Origin: Prosthecobacter sp.
GTDB lineage: Bacteria; Verrucomicrobiota; Verrucomicrobiia; Verrucomicrobiales; Verrucomicrobiaceae
DNA length: 64,000 nucleotides
Direction of reading: 5' to 3'
Assembly (NCBI GenBank): GCA_017853885.1
Contig: JAFMIR010000008.1
Span: 62,001 to 126,000, forward strand
The notes under the pieces were generated by a model, which worked only from the letters and a program-made list of their open reading frames with translations, was not told the DNA's origin and made no database searches. Position 1 is the first letter of the stretch. The number at the start of each line of letters is the position of its first letter. A program made the position numbers and the translations under genes. Below are positions 42,703-52,817 of this stretch, piece by piece.

Positions 42703-44916
42703 ATGGAAAACCGACTACTGAAGCTGCTCGGAGACCCGGCTTACACGCCTTCAAACGTTCCGCAGCTCATCAAGGCCTTGCATTTACGCGCTGGGCAGCA
42801 GCAAGAACTTCAAACCACACTCAAGGATTTGGTAACGCGAGGGCTTATCCTACGCACCAAAGGCAACCGCTACATCCAAGCGGCTGAAGCAGACTTGGTC
42901 CCAGGTGTGATTTCAATCAACCGTGCAGGAAAAGGTTTCGTGCAACCGAATGAACCGGGTTTGGGCGAGATCGTGATCGCAGAGCGCCACCAAGCGACTG
43001 CGATGCATGGGGACCGCGTTCTGGTGCGTCGTGATGTGATGCCTCAGGGCTTACGCAAACCCATTTCTCCTGACGAAAACACAGGTAAAGTCGTGCGCAT
43101 CCTGGAGCGGAAACGTTCCCAGTTTGTAGGCACACTCATGCGAACTCAAGAGGCGCTTTTTGTGAAACCCGATGATCCGCGACTGCCCGGAGTGGTCATC
43201 GTTCCGCCACCAAAGGATGTGGGGCGCCGAGCTCATCCTGGCGACAAGGTGGTGGTGGAGTTTACCGCTTGGGAATCCCCCGAGACTCCACCGGAAGGTG
43301 AAGTCATCGAGGTGCTCGGTCCGCCAGATGAGGAGGGAGTGGACATGCTAAGCGTGATCCGCCATTACGAACTGCCGCTGCACTTTCCCAAAAACGTGCT
43401 ACACGAAGCAAACAGTATTGCACGCTCACGTCCGGATAATCAGCCTAGCCCCGCCGAGTGCCTGGGGCGAGTCGACTGTCGCCCGCACAACGTCATCACG
43501 ATCGACCCGGATGATGCGAAAGACTTTGACGATGCCATCTGCATTCAGCGTCACGGCACGGATCAGTGGCGGCTATGGGTTCACATCGCTGATGTCTCGC
43601 ACTATGTGAAGCCCGGTAGCCACCTCGATATCGAGGCCAAGAAGCGTGGAAACTCCACTTACCTCGTGGATCGTGTGATTCCCATGCTTCCGGAGGCTCT
43701 GAGCAATGAACTGTGTTCGCTGAAGCCAAGCGTGGACCGCTTAACGAAGTGTGTAGAGTTTGTGTTATCGAAGGACGGCAAGATCCTCAGCTCGAAGTTT
43801 TACGCTGCGGTGATTCACTCCAAGCAGCGCTTCACATACAAGCAGGCTTTTGAGGTCATCAGTCGCTCACCACAGGGGGAGATCGAGCAGATGCTGCATG
43901 ACGCACATCAAATGGCACAGCGCATCCGCATGCACCGCTTTCGCGATGGCTCGCTTGACCTCGATTTCCCCGAGAACAAGATCCGCCTTGACGAAAAGGG
44001 ACGAGTATTGCGCATCGAGCGCATCGAAAACGATGAGAGCCACAAACTTATCGAAGAGTACATGCTTCTCGCAAACGAGGCGGTTGCCGGCCACCTAATG
44101 AAACTTGATCGACCAGCAGTCTATCGGGTGCATGAATCGCCTAAGGAAAAACGTCTCAAAGACTTTCGTGACGACGTGCTAAGCCATCGCGTGCCGTGTG
44201 GAAATCTCATGCACCGCCCTGAGGTGCAGAAGCTGCTCGTTCGGCTGCAGGAACTACCAATTGGTGCCGCCTTGAAGATCGGATTCCTGAGATCGCTGAT
44301 GCGAGCCCGCTACGCTGTTGAACCGCTCGGTCACTACGGTCTAGCCAAGACTCAATATGCGCATTTCACTTCGCCGATTCGTCGTTATGCCGACCTCGTT
44401 GTGCATCGGGCCCTGTTCGAAAAACCTTCCACACCTTCTGAGACACGCCAGATTGCTGATCACATCACCACGACGGAGCGAAACAGCGCCGACGCGGAAC
44501 GCGACAGCAAAGATGTGAAACTTTACGCGTTCTTGGAGGCCCAGCTCAAATCCAAACGTCCGCAACCGTATGCCGCGCTGATCACCGATGTTCGTAACTT
44601 CGGCTTCTTTGTCGACGTCTCGGATTTGGGCCTTAGCGGTGCAGTGCCGCTCTCGGCCATGATGGACGACTTTTACGTGTTCGAGCCTTCCACGGGCAAA
44701 TTGCATGGGCGACGAACCGGTCGTGTCATTCAGCTCGGTGACCGCGTGGAGGTGCAGGTGCGCTCCGTGGATCGATACAAAAAGCAGGTTGATTTCGCCC
44801 TGACAAAAAGTTCCTCCATAAAGCTCGAAAAGCCTGCGGAAAGAGAACCCGGCAGACCTCAGAAGTCCCTCAAGCGACACCAGCGCGGCAAACGCTCATG
44901 GAAGAGACGCGGCTGA
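42703..44916 (+). CDS. rnr: Ribonuclease R
   Basis: 737 residues. An N-terminal winged-helix/cold-shock region (about 1-160) is followed by the RNB exonuclease domain with TIDPDDAKDFDDAICIQRHG carrying the four catalytic Asp. HIADVSHYVKPGS, YLVDRVIPMLPEALSNELCS and HFTSPIRRYADLVVHR follow. The C-terminal S1 domain (about 630-715) shows NFGFFVDVSDLGLSGAVPLS. A basic tail ends the protein. RNase R degrades structured RNA 3' to 5'. The last 21 bp overlap the convergent glycosyltransferase gene. Confidence 0.97.
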   Translation: MENRLLKLLGDPAYTPSNVPQLIKALHLRAGQQQELQTTLKDLVTRGLILRTKGNRYIQAAEADLVPGVISINRAGKGFVQPNEPGLGEIVIAERHQATAMHGDRVLVRRDVMPQGLRKPISPDENTGKVVRILERKRSQFVGTLMRTQEALFVKPDDPRLPGVVIVPPPKDVGRRAHPGDKVVVEFTAWESPETPPEGEVIEVLGPPDEEGVDMLSVIRHYELPLHFPKNVLHEANSIARSRPDNQPSPAECLGRVDCRPHNVITIDPDDAKDFDDAICIQRHGTDQWRLWVHIADVSHYVKPGSHLDIEAKKRGNSTYLVDRVIPMLPEALSNELCSLKPSVDRLTKCVEFVLSKDGKILSSKFYAAVIHSKQRFTYKQAFEVISRSPQGEIEQMLHDAHQMAQRIRMHRFRDGSLDLDFPENKIRLDEKGRVLRIERIENDESHKLIEEYMLLANEAVAGHLMKLDRPAVYRVHESPKEKRLKDFRDDVLSHRVPCGNLMHRPEVQKLLVRLQELPIGAALKIGFLRSLMRARYAVEPLGHYGLAKTQYAHFTSPIRRYADLVVHRALFEKPSTPSETRQIADHITTTERNSADAERDSKDVKLYAFLEAQLKSKRPQPYAALITDVRNFGFFVDVSDLGLSGAVPLSAMMDDFYVFEPSTGKLHGRRTGRVIQLGDRVEVQVRSVDRYKKQVDFALTKSSSIKLEKPAEREPGRPQKSLKRHQRGKRSWKRRG

Positions 44917-45651
44917 GCCCCCTTGGGCGCGGGCAGCCTTGATTTTCAGCACATCACGCGCCATGCGGACGGGATCACGCAGGAGGTGGACTTTACCTCC
45001 TGGGATCTCATGCCACGAAATAGGCACTTCATGCACGGCGCAGCCGCTATCGAGCAGGGCGACGAGGAGTTCCACATCAAAGGCAAAACCATGGATCTTT
45101 AAACGTGCCTGAACAGCCTGAAAACACAAACGTGGAACCAGTTTCAGTCCGCATTGGCTATCATAAACAGGAATGTCGAGCAGTTCGGACACCAGCGAAG
45201 CATACACACGACCGAGCAGATGACGGCAAAAGTCTCGTTCAACTGTTTTGCCAAGCATTTTGATTCGTGATGCGAAAAAGGCGCTGCGCGGTGCGTCTTC
45301 GCGGGCGATCCGAATCAGCCGCGCCACCTCTAAAGCGGAGCATGAACCATCCGCATCGACAAAGGCCAACCATTCCGCGTTTTTTTCCTCTCTCCACGCG
45401 GCATAAACAGCACCACCTTTACCCAGATTTTCAGGCAACATCAGCGGTGGTAACAGATGAGGGCTTCGATTTTGCTGCGCAGCGACAATATCGCGCAGAC
45501 GGCGCGCCTCCGCGTCTCCAGAACCATCCTCAACCACGCGAATGCTGACGCCACCAAGCTTTTGAGTCTCATCACAGAGTTCCCCTAAGAAGCGACTGAT
45601 GCGCCCACTCTCCTGATAGCAAGGTATGACAAGATAAACGCTGGATGACAT
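44896..45651 (-). CDS. Family 2 glycosyltransferase (dolichyl-phosphate-glucose synthase-like)
   Basis: 251 residues from the ATG at 45651. GT2 core: YLVIPCYQESGRI, IRVVEDGSGDAEARR, ENLGKGGAVYAAW and the acid motif FVDADGSC. SQCGLKLVPR is found in Alg5/DPG-synthase and related enzymes, and no C-terminal transmembrane helix is present. It probably makes a lipid-linked or nucleotide-derived glycoside. It is convergent with rnr (21-bp overlap) and divergent from the propeller gene at 45763. Confidence 0.88.
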   Translation of the reverse strand: MSSSVYLVIPCYQESGRISRFLGELCDETQKLGGVSIRVVEDGSGDAEARRLRDIVAAQQNRSPHLLPPLMLPENLGKGGAVYAAWREEKNAEWLAFVDADGSCSALEVARLIRIAREDAPRSAFFASRIKMLGKTVERDFCRHLLGRVYASLVSELLDIPVYDSQCGLKLVPRLCFQAVQARLKIHGFAFDVELLVALLDSGCAVHEVPISWHEIPGGKVHLLRDPVRMARDVLKIKAARAQGGSAASLP

Positions 45652-45762
45652 GCAACGAAGATGGTGAACCACAGGGAACAAAACACAACCCCGCGTCTCC
45701 ATCGTTTCTTTCGATTCACTCAGCGTATGACAAGTGAGCAACGTCTGTGGCGTTCAAGATAC

Positions 45763-47019
45763 ATGTGCCGTATCATAACATTCCTCGCCCTCCTGCCCCC
45801 CCTGCTCTGCGCCTCTGCCGCGAATTGGCCCATGTGGCGTGGCGCTCAAGGCGACGGCACCTGTGAAGAATCAAACCTGCCCCAAGTTTGGAGCCGGACA
45901 GAAAACATCGCTTGGAAGGCCCCCCTCCCTGAGCGAGGCAATTCCACACCGGTGATTTGGGGCAACAAACTCTTCCTCACACAAGCCATCGAGAAAGAAG
46001 GAAAGCGTCTACTGCTCTGTTTTGACAAAAAGAATGGCAAATCACTCTGGCAAGCAGGGACAATTTACACCGAAAAAGAGCTCACGCATGCCACCAACCC
46101 ATACTGTGCAGCATCGCCCGCAACGGATGGGGAACGCGTGATCGCTTTCTTCGCATCAGCGGGAGTGTTTTGCTATGATTTGAACGGCGAACTGCTGTGG
46201 AAGCGCACAGATCTTGGCAAGCAGCATCACATCTGGGGCAACGGCACCTCTCCGGTGATCGCAGGTGACCGTGTCTTTCTGAATTTTGGCCCGGGCCCAA
46301 ATACAACGCTGTATTGTTTCGACAAGAAGACCGGCAGAACTTTGTGGGAACACCATGAAGCCGGCGGCGATTCCGGCGAGGCGGGCAGTAGGAACTGGCT
46401 GGGCTCTTGGGCTGATCCACTGCTGAGAAAGATAGGAGATCACGAAGAACTATTCATGTGCTATCCTAACCGAGTATGCGCTTTCGATCCAACCAGTGGT
46501 AAACAACGCTGGACCTGCGAAGGTTTGAACAGCCTGGTCTATAACTCTCCACTCTACAGCCAGGGCAACGTGGTGGCTTTTGGGGGTTATAACGGCATGG
46601 GCATTGCCGTAAAGGCTGGAGGAGAAGGCGATGTGACGGCAACACACCGCACATGGCATGTGGCTAAAGTAAGCCAACGCATCGGCAGCGGCGTGCTACA
46701 TGAGGGGCACCACTACATCCTCAGTGATGGCGGCATCGTTGAGTGTCGAAAACTGAGAACAGGAGAACTGCTCTTCAGTGAGCGTGTGAAAGGACCTGGA
46801 CCCACCGGTCAAAACTGGTCATCTCTCGTGCTCAGCGCCGATGGCAAATGCTACGCCGCCAACCAAGGAGGCGACTGTTTTGTCTTCAAAGCTGCTCCCA
46901 AGTTTGAGCTGCTTGCCACGAATTCGCTCGGTGAAAAAATCATCAGTTCCATTGCGGTGAGTGACGGCCATCTTTACATCCGCGGGCATAAAAACCTCTT
47001 CTGCATCGGGCCAAAGTGA
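45763..47019 (+). CDS. Secreted PQQ-type beta-propeller protein
   Basis: 418 residues from the ATG at 45763, which gives a signal peptide (MCRIITFLALLPPLLCASA). The mature start ANWPMWRGAQGDG is the usual opening of these Verrucomicrobia/Planctomycetes outer-membrane-type propellers. Blades include LCFDKKNGKSLWQA, YCFDKKTGRTLWEH and CAFDPTSGKQRWTC. It lacks PQQ-dehydrogenase motifs, so it is a PQQ-like repeat protein rather than an enzyme. Confidence 0.86.
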   Translation: MCRIITFLALLPPLLCASAANWPMWRGAQGDGTCEESNLPQVWSRTENIAWKAPLPERGNSTPVIWGNKLFLTQAIEKEGKRLLLCFDKKNGKSLWQAGTIYTEKELTHATNPYCAASPATDGERVIAFFASAGVFCYDLNGELLWKRTDLGKQHHIWGNGTSPVIAGDRVFLNFGPGPNTTLYCFDKKTGRTLWEHHEAGGDSGEAGSRNWLGSWADPLLRKIGDHEELFMCYPNRVCAFDPTSGKQRWTCEGLNSLVYNSPLYSQGNVVAFGGYNGMGIAVKAGGEGDVTATHRTWHVAKVSQRIGSGVLHEGHHYILSDGGIVECRKLRTGELLFSERVKGPGPTGQNWSSLVLSADGKCYAANQGGDCFVFKAAPKFELLATNSLGEKIISSIAVSDGHLYIRGHKNLFCIGPK

Positions 47020-47102
47020 TGCGTTTCACCTCTTGAAGGGGCCGGATTTCTCCTTGCTCCAACTGGAGCCGGAAGCTAACAAACTTGCTTCTGCCCCTCA
47101 CC

Positions 47103-48422
47103 ATGCCCCTTTCTGATCGTCAGCACACTCTCGCCAAAGCCGTCTCAATGACGGGAACCTCTCTTCACACTGGCGAGCAGGTCACGCTCACCCTGCAACC
47201 AGCGCCGGAAAATTTCGGCTTCAAATTCCGCCGCGTCGACCTTGAGGATAAACCTTTCATTCCTGCCCTCGCTGAAAAGGTGCAGAAAGTCGAACGAGCC
47301 ACCACCATCGCCGAGGGAGGCGTCAATGTACATACGGTTGAGCATGTGCTCTCAGCCCTTACTGGGATGGGTGTCGACAATTGCATCATCGAGATGGATG
47401 CCAACGAACCCCCGATCGCCGACGGTAGCGCCATGCCCTATGTTCAGCTGATCAAAGCTGCAGGGCTTGCCGAACAAAAGGAAGCGCGACACATCTTTGA
47501 GATTCGGGAACCCATCTACCAAGAAACCCGAGACGGCACTATCCTCACCATTGTTCCAGACAAAAAATTTCGTATCTCTTGCACCAATGTGGGGCCTGAC
47601 GGTCGCTTCACGCAGTATTTCAGCACAGAAATTCATCCCGAGGCCTACGAAAAGGAAATCGCCGCCGCTCGCACTTTCGTTTACTACGAAGACATTGCGC
47701 CGCTAATGGAAAAGGGACTCATCAAAGGCGGTACCTTGGAGGCTGCCATTGTCATCCGTGGAGATTCTCTTTTGTCCAAGCAGCCACTGCGCTTCACGAA
47801 TGAATTCGTGCGTCACAAGATCCTCGACATCGTGGGTGACCTAACCCTTTCTGGCAAACGCATTCTTGGCCATGTCATCGCTGTGCGGCCTGGTCATGGC
47901 CCCAATACCGAACTGGCACGTGCGATCGTCAAACAATACGAAACCATGCGCAGCATGATGCCGATGGAGATTCGCATTCCCAGCGGAGATGCCGTTCTCG
48001 ACATCAATGAGGTGATGAAGATCCTGCCGCACCGCTATCCTTTCCTGCTGGTGGACCGCATCATTGGCTTCGAAGGCGAAACCAAGTGTCGTGGCATTAA
48101 GAATGTCACCATCAACGAACCCTTTTTCCAAGGCCACTTCCCGGGACATCCGATCATGCCAGGAGTGCTCCAGCTGGAGGCCATGGCACAAGTGGCTTCC
48201 GTCGTTCTGCTGCGCATGCCCGGCAACCAAGGTAAGATTGGCTACTTCATGAGCGCGGATAACGTCAAATGGCGCCGTCCTGTGCTTCCTGGGGACACGC
48301 TCATCATCGAAACTGAAATCCTTAAGACGAAGCGCAGTATCGCCTCCGGCGTGGGTCGATGCATCGTCAACGGCCAAGTCGTTTCGGAGGCAGATTTGAT
48401 GTTCAGTGTCGTCGATCGTTAA
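47103..48422 (+). CDS. lpxC-fabZ: LpxC-FabZ fusion (UDP-GlcNAc deacetylase / hydroxyacyl-ACP dehydratase)
   Basis: 439 residues from the ATG at 47103. Residues 1 to about 285 are LpxC, the committed step of lipid A synthesis, with the zinc-binding HTVEH (His77 and His81) and HKILDIVGDLTLSGKRILGH. Residues about 290-439 are FabZ, with LPHRYPFLLVDRI and the catalytic HFPGHPIMPGVLQLEAMAQ. This fusion is characteristic of Bacteroidota and Verrucomicrobiota and links lipid A to fatty-acid synthesis. lpxA follows after 45 bp, so the two form a lipid A operon. Confidence 0.97.
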   Translation: MPLSDRQHTLAKAVSMTGTSLHTGEQVTLTLQPAPENFGFKFRRVDLEDKPFIPALAEKVQKVERATTIAEGGVNVHTVEHVLSALTGMGVDNCIIEMDANEPPIADGSAMPYVQLIKAAGLAEQKEARHIFEIREPIYQETRDGTILTIVPDKKFRISCTNVGPDGRFTQYFSTEIHPEAYEKEIAAARTFVYYEDIAPLMEKGLIKGGTLEAAIVIRGDSLLSKQPLRFTNEFVRHKILDIVGDLTLSGKRILGHVIAVRPGHGPNTELARAIVKQYETMRSMMPMEIRIPSGDAVLDINEVMKILPHRYPFLLVDRIIGFEGETKCRGIKNVTINEPFFQGHFPGHPIMPGVLQLEAMAQVASVVLLRMPGNQGKIGYFMSADNVKWRRPVLPGDTLIIETEILKTKRSIASGVGRCIVNGQVVSEADLMFSVVDR

Positions 48423-48467
48423 GACTTCACCGCCTCCAGAATCGTCATTCATCCATCTTCACTCATC

Positions 48468-49262
48468 GTGATCCACCCCACCGCCATCATCGATTCCTCC
48501 GCGCAAATTGGGTCGGATGTACACATCGGCCCCTACTGCATCATTGGAGCCGATGTCGTACTGGGGGATGGCTGCTGGCTTCAGCATCATGTGACCCTAA
48601 TGGGACCTTCCCTCATCGGCAAAGGTAACAAGTTTTATGCTTATGGCTCCATCGGACAGCAGACCCAAGATTTGAAGTACAAGGGGGAGCCTACTTGGCT
48701 TGAGATGGGTGATCACAACACTTTTCGGGAATTCTGCACCGTTCACCGCGCCACTGCACCCAATGAGAAGACCCTCATCGGCAGCCACAACCATTTCCTG
48801 AGCTACGTCCACATTGCCCACGATTGCATCGTCGGAAATCATGTGATCTTCTCCAACAATGGGACCCTTGCCGGACATGTCACCGTGGAAGATCATGTCA
48901 TCCTCGGCGGGCTGAGCGCCGTCCACCAATTCTGTCGCATTGGCACCCGTAGCATCATCGGCGGTTGTTCCAAAGTCACCCAGGATATCCCGCCATACTG
49001 CACCGCCGACGGCAATCCTGCTCGCGCTCGCGGCCTGAACATCGTCGGCCTGCAGCGTGCTGGCTTCAGCCGTGACCAGATGCGGGCGCTGCGTTCTGCC
49101 TTTCGCAAGGTGTATCGGGAGGGCCTCAACAATGCCCAAGCCGTTGAGCAGCTCCTCGCCGGCGAACTCTCACCGGAGGCTGCCACCTTCACTGACTTCG
49201 TCGCTAGCACCAAACGGGGCATCATTCCCGGCGGAAAGAATACCGAAGAGGGAGACGACTAG
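48468..49262 (+). CDS. lpxA: UDP-N-acetylglucosamine acyltransferase LpxA
   Basis: 264 residues from a GTG at 48468. Left-handed beta-helix hexapeptide repeats run through the first 190 residues (IHPTAIIDSSAQIGSDVHIG, GPYCIIGADVVLGDG, LSYVHIAHDCIVGNH). The catalytic His lies in the SYVHIAHDC segment. The C-terminal part (SRDQMRALRSAFRKVYR) is the usual helical cap. It adds a hydroxyacyl chain to UDP-GlcNAc, the step before LpxC. Located in a probable operon with lpxC-fabZ. Confidence 0.97.
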   Translation: MIHPTAIIDSSAQIGSDVHIGPYCIIGADVVLGDGCWLQHHVTLMGPSLIGKGNKFYAYGSIGQQTQDLKYKGEPTWLEMGDHNTFREFCTVHRATAPNEKTLIGSHNHFLSYVHIAHDCIVGNHVIFSNNGTLAGHVTVEDHVILGGLSAVHQFCRIGTRSIIGGCSKVTQDIPPYCTADGNPARARGLNIVGLQRAGFSRDQMRALRSAFRKVYREGLNNAQAVEQLLAGELSPEAATFTDFVASTKRGIIPGGKNTEEGDD

Positions 49263-49277
49263 GAATCAGTTGTTCCC

Positions 49278-49340
49278 CCCAGTCTAACTGGGTTCGCCTA
49301 CGGTCATTTCTGATCGCCTCCTCCAGCAAAGTCTTGCTGG
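49278..49340. other. Two small hairpins between lpxA and the PSD1 gene
   Basis: CCCAGT-CTA-ACTGGG (49278-49292) lies 16 bp after lpxA and could weaken readthrough. CCAGCAA-AGTC-TTGCTGG (49323-49340) lies 43 bp before the next start. Neither is followed by a U-tract, so both could be attenuator or spacer structures rather than true terminators. Confidence 0.4.
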
Positions 49341-49382
49341 CGAATTGGCAAGAATACCGCCGACAAGCCGTAAAACTCCTTG

Positions 49383-52166
49383 ATGAAACCCGGAGTCTTC
49401 AGCTTCCTCGCCCTAAGCGTTGTTCTTGGCAGCAGCCAAGGGGCAGCAGTGGTTTCAGCAGAACAAAGCGCCTTCTTTGAGAAAAAGATCCGTCCGATCT
49501 TCATCAACCGCTGCTATGAGTGTCATTCCGTGGAAAAAGGAAAGGCCAAGGGAAATCTCACACTGGATTCTCGCGAGGCCCTTTTGAAAGGGGGGGACAG
49601 TGGCCCTGCGCTGATTGCCGGCCAGCCTGACAATAGCCTGATCATCCAATCCGTTCGTTACAAGAATCAAGACATGCAGATGCCCCCAAAGGGCGCTCTG
49701 CCATCGCAAGAGGTCAAATGGCTCGAAGAATGGATCCAAATGGGGGCACCCGATCCCCGTGAGACTGTGACTGTGAAAACCCTCCCTAGTGGGCCGCGAA
49801 CGATCAATCTCGAAGAAGGAGCGAAACACTGGGCTTTTGCTCCCATCAAGAAACTCTCCGCACCTCCAGAGACATTGAGCGAAAACCCTATTGATGCTTT
49901 TATCATAGCCAAGTTGGCCGAAAAAGGCCTCAAGCTATCGCCGACAGCCGATGCAAACGCCTTGATTCGGCGCATCACCTTCGATCTCACCGGCCTACCA
50001 CCCACGCCTCAGGAGACAGAGAACTTTGTTCGCGAACATCGCGAGCGTCCAAAAGCTGCGCTCAATAAGCTCATCGATCGTCTGCTCGCCTCCCATGCCT
50101 ATGGAGAAAAGTGGGGGCGCCATTGGCTCGATGTGGCACGCTACTCTGACTCGAACGGCTTGGATGAAAACATAGCGTTGGGCAACGCATGGCGTTACCG
50201 CGATTATGTCGTGAAGGCATTCAACGATGACCTTCCCTTCGATCAATTTCTCATCGAGCAGCTCGCGGGCGATTTATTGAAATCTCATGATCTCAATACC
50301 CGCCTGCGCCGCATCACGGCCACAGGTTTTCTCAACTTAGGTGCCAAAGTTTTGGCCGAGCCTGACAAAGATAAGCTCCGGATGGATGTGATTGATGAGC
50401 AGATCGATGTCATGGGGCGAGCTTTCATGGGCTTGACTCTCGGCTGTGCCCGCTGCCACGAACACAAGTTCGATCCCATCCCACACGAAGATTACTATGC
50501 TCTCGCAGCCATCTTCAAAAGCACTGAGAGCTTCAGCAGCGACCGCATCGGCGCACTCAGCACAGCCTTCGAGGCCCCGATGGGTGACTTTGAGGCCTTC
50601 GCCAGCGTCAAATCAGCCGAACGCGCACTAGACGATCAAAAATCAGCCATCGCCAAACTGGAAGCCGAGGCGAATCGGAAGCTCAAAGAAGAAGTTCGCA
50701 GCCAAGCCGTGGCCTATCTCATGCACGCGGTCGCACTGCCTTCTGCACCCACTTTGAGCCAAGCACGACTCGTGGCCGAAAAAGTGGGGCTGAGGCCGCA
50801 TGTCCTGATGAACTGCCGTGTTTGGCTCGCTGCTAACGAGAACCATCCCTTTTTCAAACCTTGGCAGGAGGCTGTCCGCACGAATGGCAACGTCTCGCAC
50901 TTAAAGGAATACTACACGCTTATGTTTAAGCAGGCTTCCAGCCTGAAAGATTCTCAAGCAGAAAAGAGAAGCGAATCACTCCTGCATCAGGCCAAGACTG
51001 TGCTCGAAGATCCGAAAGGTTTCCTCGCACTGCCTCCGGAGCCCATCATTCTTTACCCAAAGGATGTGGCGGAAAAAATTCGGTCATTGATGGACAATCT
51101 GATGAACAAGCAGAACCAGCTGCCAGACTTGCCCACTGCACTTGCCGTCACGGAATCCCCCAAAATTCTCAACGAACTGCCCGTGCATATCCGCGGCAGC
51201 CATCTTTCGCTCGGCAAGCCGGTGCCGCGTGGTTTTCTCCAAGTCGTACAAACTTCATTGAAAAAGAAAGCCCCCACTTTCAGGCCTGATCAAAGTGGAC
51301 GTCTCGAACTCGCCCGCTGGCTGGCAAGTCCGGAGCATCCCCTCACCTCTCGTGTCACCGTGAATCGCGTCTGGAACTGGCACTTCAATCAAGGCATTGT
51401 GTCGTCCGTGGACAACTTCGGCGTTCTGGGTCAGAAGCCCACGCATCCGGAGCTGCTAGACTACTTGGCCCGCTGGTTCACCGATAAGGGTTGGAGCATC
51501 AAGGCCCTCCATCGCCTCATTTTGACGTCAAAGACCTACCTGCAAGCCAGCAAGGCCCCCCAACTTGCCGAGGCAGACCCCGAAAACCTGCTCCTCTGGC
51601 ACTTCCCCGTGCGCCGTCTGGAGGCTGAGGAGATCCGCGATGCCTTGCTGCATGTCGCTGGAAAACTCGATACGGCCGCGGGGGGTAAAACCATCCCACG
51701 TCGCAATCGTGAATTCGTCTTCAACCACACATCCAAGGACTTCACCACCTATGGCAGTACTCGACGTGCCCTCTACCTGCCCGTGATCCGCAACAACCTT
51801 TACGACCTCTTCCAGCAGTTCGATTATCCCGATCCTGCCACCTCGACCGGACACCGCGAAAGCAGCGTCGTCTCACCCCAAGCACTGCTGCTCATGAACA
51901 GCGAGCTCTCTCAAATGGCTGCGGATTCCTTTGCCAAGCGTTTGCTGAACGAGAACCACATCGAAGCACGCATCCGAGCTGCCTGTGGCATCGCGTATGC
52001 CCGTGAGGCGACTGAAACCGACATCCGCCGCTGCCGCGACTTCCTTACGGCTGCTGACAGCGCGCTTGCCTCCACCGAATCCGACCCCACCAAACGTGAA
52101 CAAAATGCATGGAGCCTCCTCGCACAATCGATCTTGATGAGTAGCGAGTTCATCTACCTCCGTTGA
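49383..52166 (+). CDS. PSD1 cytochrome c / DUF1549 / DUF1553 protein
   Basis: 927 residues from the ATG at 49383. A signal peptide (to about residue 25) is followed by a Planctomycetes-type cytochrome c domain with haem motif CYECH at 44-48. DUF1549 (about 160-360, RRITFDLTGLPPT, HWLDVARYSDSNGLDEN) and DUF1553 (about 640-900, LARWLASPEHPLTSRVTVNR) follow. These large secreted proteins are abundant in Verrucomicrobia and Planctomycetes and are thought to act in polysaccharide or redox metabolism. They usually sit beside a DUF1501 gene; here that partner is at 30644-32104. Confidence 0.94.
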   Translation: MKPGVFSFLALSVVLGSSQGAAVVSAEQSAFFEKKIRPIFINRCYECHSVEKGKAKGNLTLDSREALLKGGDSGPALIAGQPDNSLIIQSVRYKNQDMQMPPKGALPSQEVKWLEEWIQMGAPDPRETVTVKTLPSGPRTINLEEGAKHWAFAPIKKLSAPPETLSENPIDAFIIAKLAEKGLKLSPTADANALIRRITFDLTGLPPTPQETENFVREHRERPKAALNKLIDRLLASHAYGEKWGRHWLDVARYSDSNGLDENIALGNAWRYRDYVVKAFNDDLPFDQFLIEQLAGDLLKSHDLNTRLRRITATGFLNLGAKVLAEPDKDKLRMDVIDEQIDVMGRAFMGLTLGCARCHEHKFDPIPHEDYYALAAIFKSTESFSSDRIGALSTAFEAPMGDFEAFASVKSAERALDDQKSAIAKLEAEANRKLKEEVRSQAVAYLMHAVALPSAPTLSQARLVAEKVGLRPHVLMNCRVWLAANENHPFFKPWQEAVRTNGNVSHLKEYYTLMFKQASSLKDSQAEKRSESLLHQAKTVLEDPKGFLALPPEPIILYPKDVAEKIRSLMDNLMNKQNQLPDLPTALAVTESPKILNELPVHIRGSHLSLGKPVPRGFLQVVQTSLKKKAPTFRPDQSGRLELARWLASPEHPLTSRVTVNRVWNWHFNQGIVSSVDNFGVLGQKPTHPELLDYLARWFTDKGWSIKALHRLILTSKTYLQASKAPQLAEADPENLLLWHFPVRRLEAEEIRDALLHVAGKLDTAAGGKTIPRRNREFVFNHTSKDFTTYGSTRRALYLPVIRNNLYDLFQQFDYPDPATSTGHRESSVVSPQALLLMNSELSQMAADSFAKRLLNENHIEARIRAACGIAYAREATETDIRRCRDFLTAADSALASTESDPTKREQNAWSLLAQSILMSSEFIYLR

Positions 52167-52230
52167 GATCCATGTGACTCGAGATTCTATTTTTTCGTGC
52201 ACGTTCTCCTCGTCTGATTCATGTTGGTTT

Positions 52231-52791
52231 ATGTCCAAAGCCTCTTCCAATTCGCCATCTAGCATCGCCGGTTCACTCCTGCTCGCATCACCGGTGATGG
52301 ATGACCCCAACTTTTCGCGCACAGTCATCTTCATGGCGGCCCACAGCACTAAGGACGGAGCCTTCGGCTACATCCTCAACCGCCCACTGGAGCAGAAAGT
52401 AGTCGATTTGCTTCCCGATCAGGATCTCGGAGCCCTTGCGGATGTGCCTGTGTTTGTTGGAGGGCCAGTCGCCACCGATAAGCTAGCCTTTGCCTCTCTT
52501 CAGTGGAACAAGCGCAAGCGCACCATTCGCTGCCAAACCCACCTTTCCGTGCCCGATGCCATCGAAGAACTCAAACACGGTCATGACGTGCGTGGCTTCG
52601 TGGGTTACTCAGGCTGGACTGGGGGACAGCTCGAAAATGAGCTCCGCCGCCGCTCTTGGATCACGACCCAGGCTAAACCTCTTGTCCTGACGGTCGAACC
52701 ACAAGCCAAGCTCTGGGAATCCCTCCTTCACGACATGGGGCCTGTTTTCGGTCTCATGGCAGGCATGCCCGAGAATGTGAGACTCAATTGA
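52231..52791 (+). CDS. YqgE/AlgH family protein
   Basis: 186 residues from the ATG at 52231. Family motifs include GSLLLASPVMDDPNFSRTVI, GAFGYILNRPLE, VFVGGPV and RGFVGYSGWTGGQLENEL. The UPF0301 family is widespread and of unresolved function; in some bacteria it is linked to the adjacent RuvX/YqgF gene, which is not present here. It is convergent with the alpha-2-macroglobulin gene (26-bp gap). Confidence 0.93.
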   Translation: MSKASSNSPSSIAGSLLLASPVMDDPNFSRTVIFMAAHSTKDGAFGYILNRPLEQKVVDLLPDQDLGALADVPVFVGGPVATDKLAFASLQWNKRKRTIRCQTHLSVPDAIEELKHGHDVRGFVGYSGWTGGQLENELRRRSWITTQAKPLVLTVEPQAKLWESLLHDMGPVFGLMAGMPENVRLN

Positions 52792-52817
52792 AATGGATCC
52801 ATCCTATCTCTGAGCAG

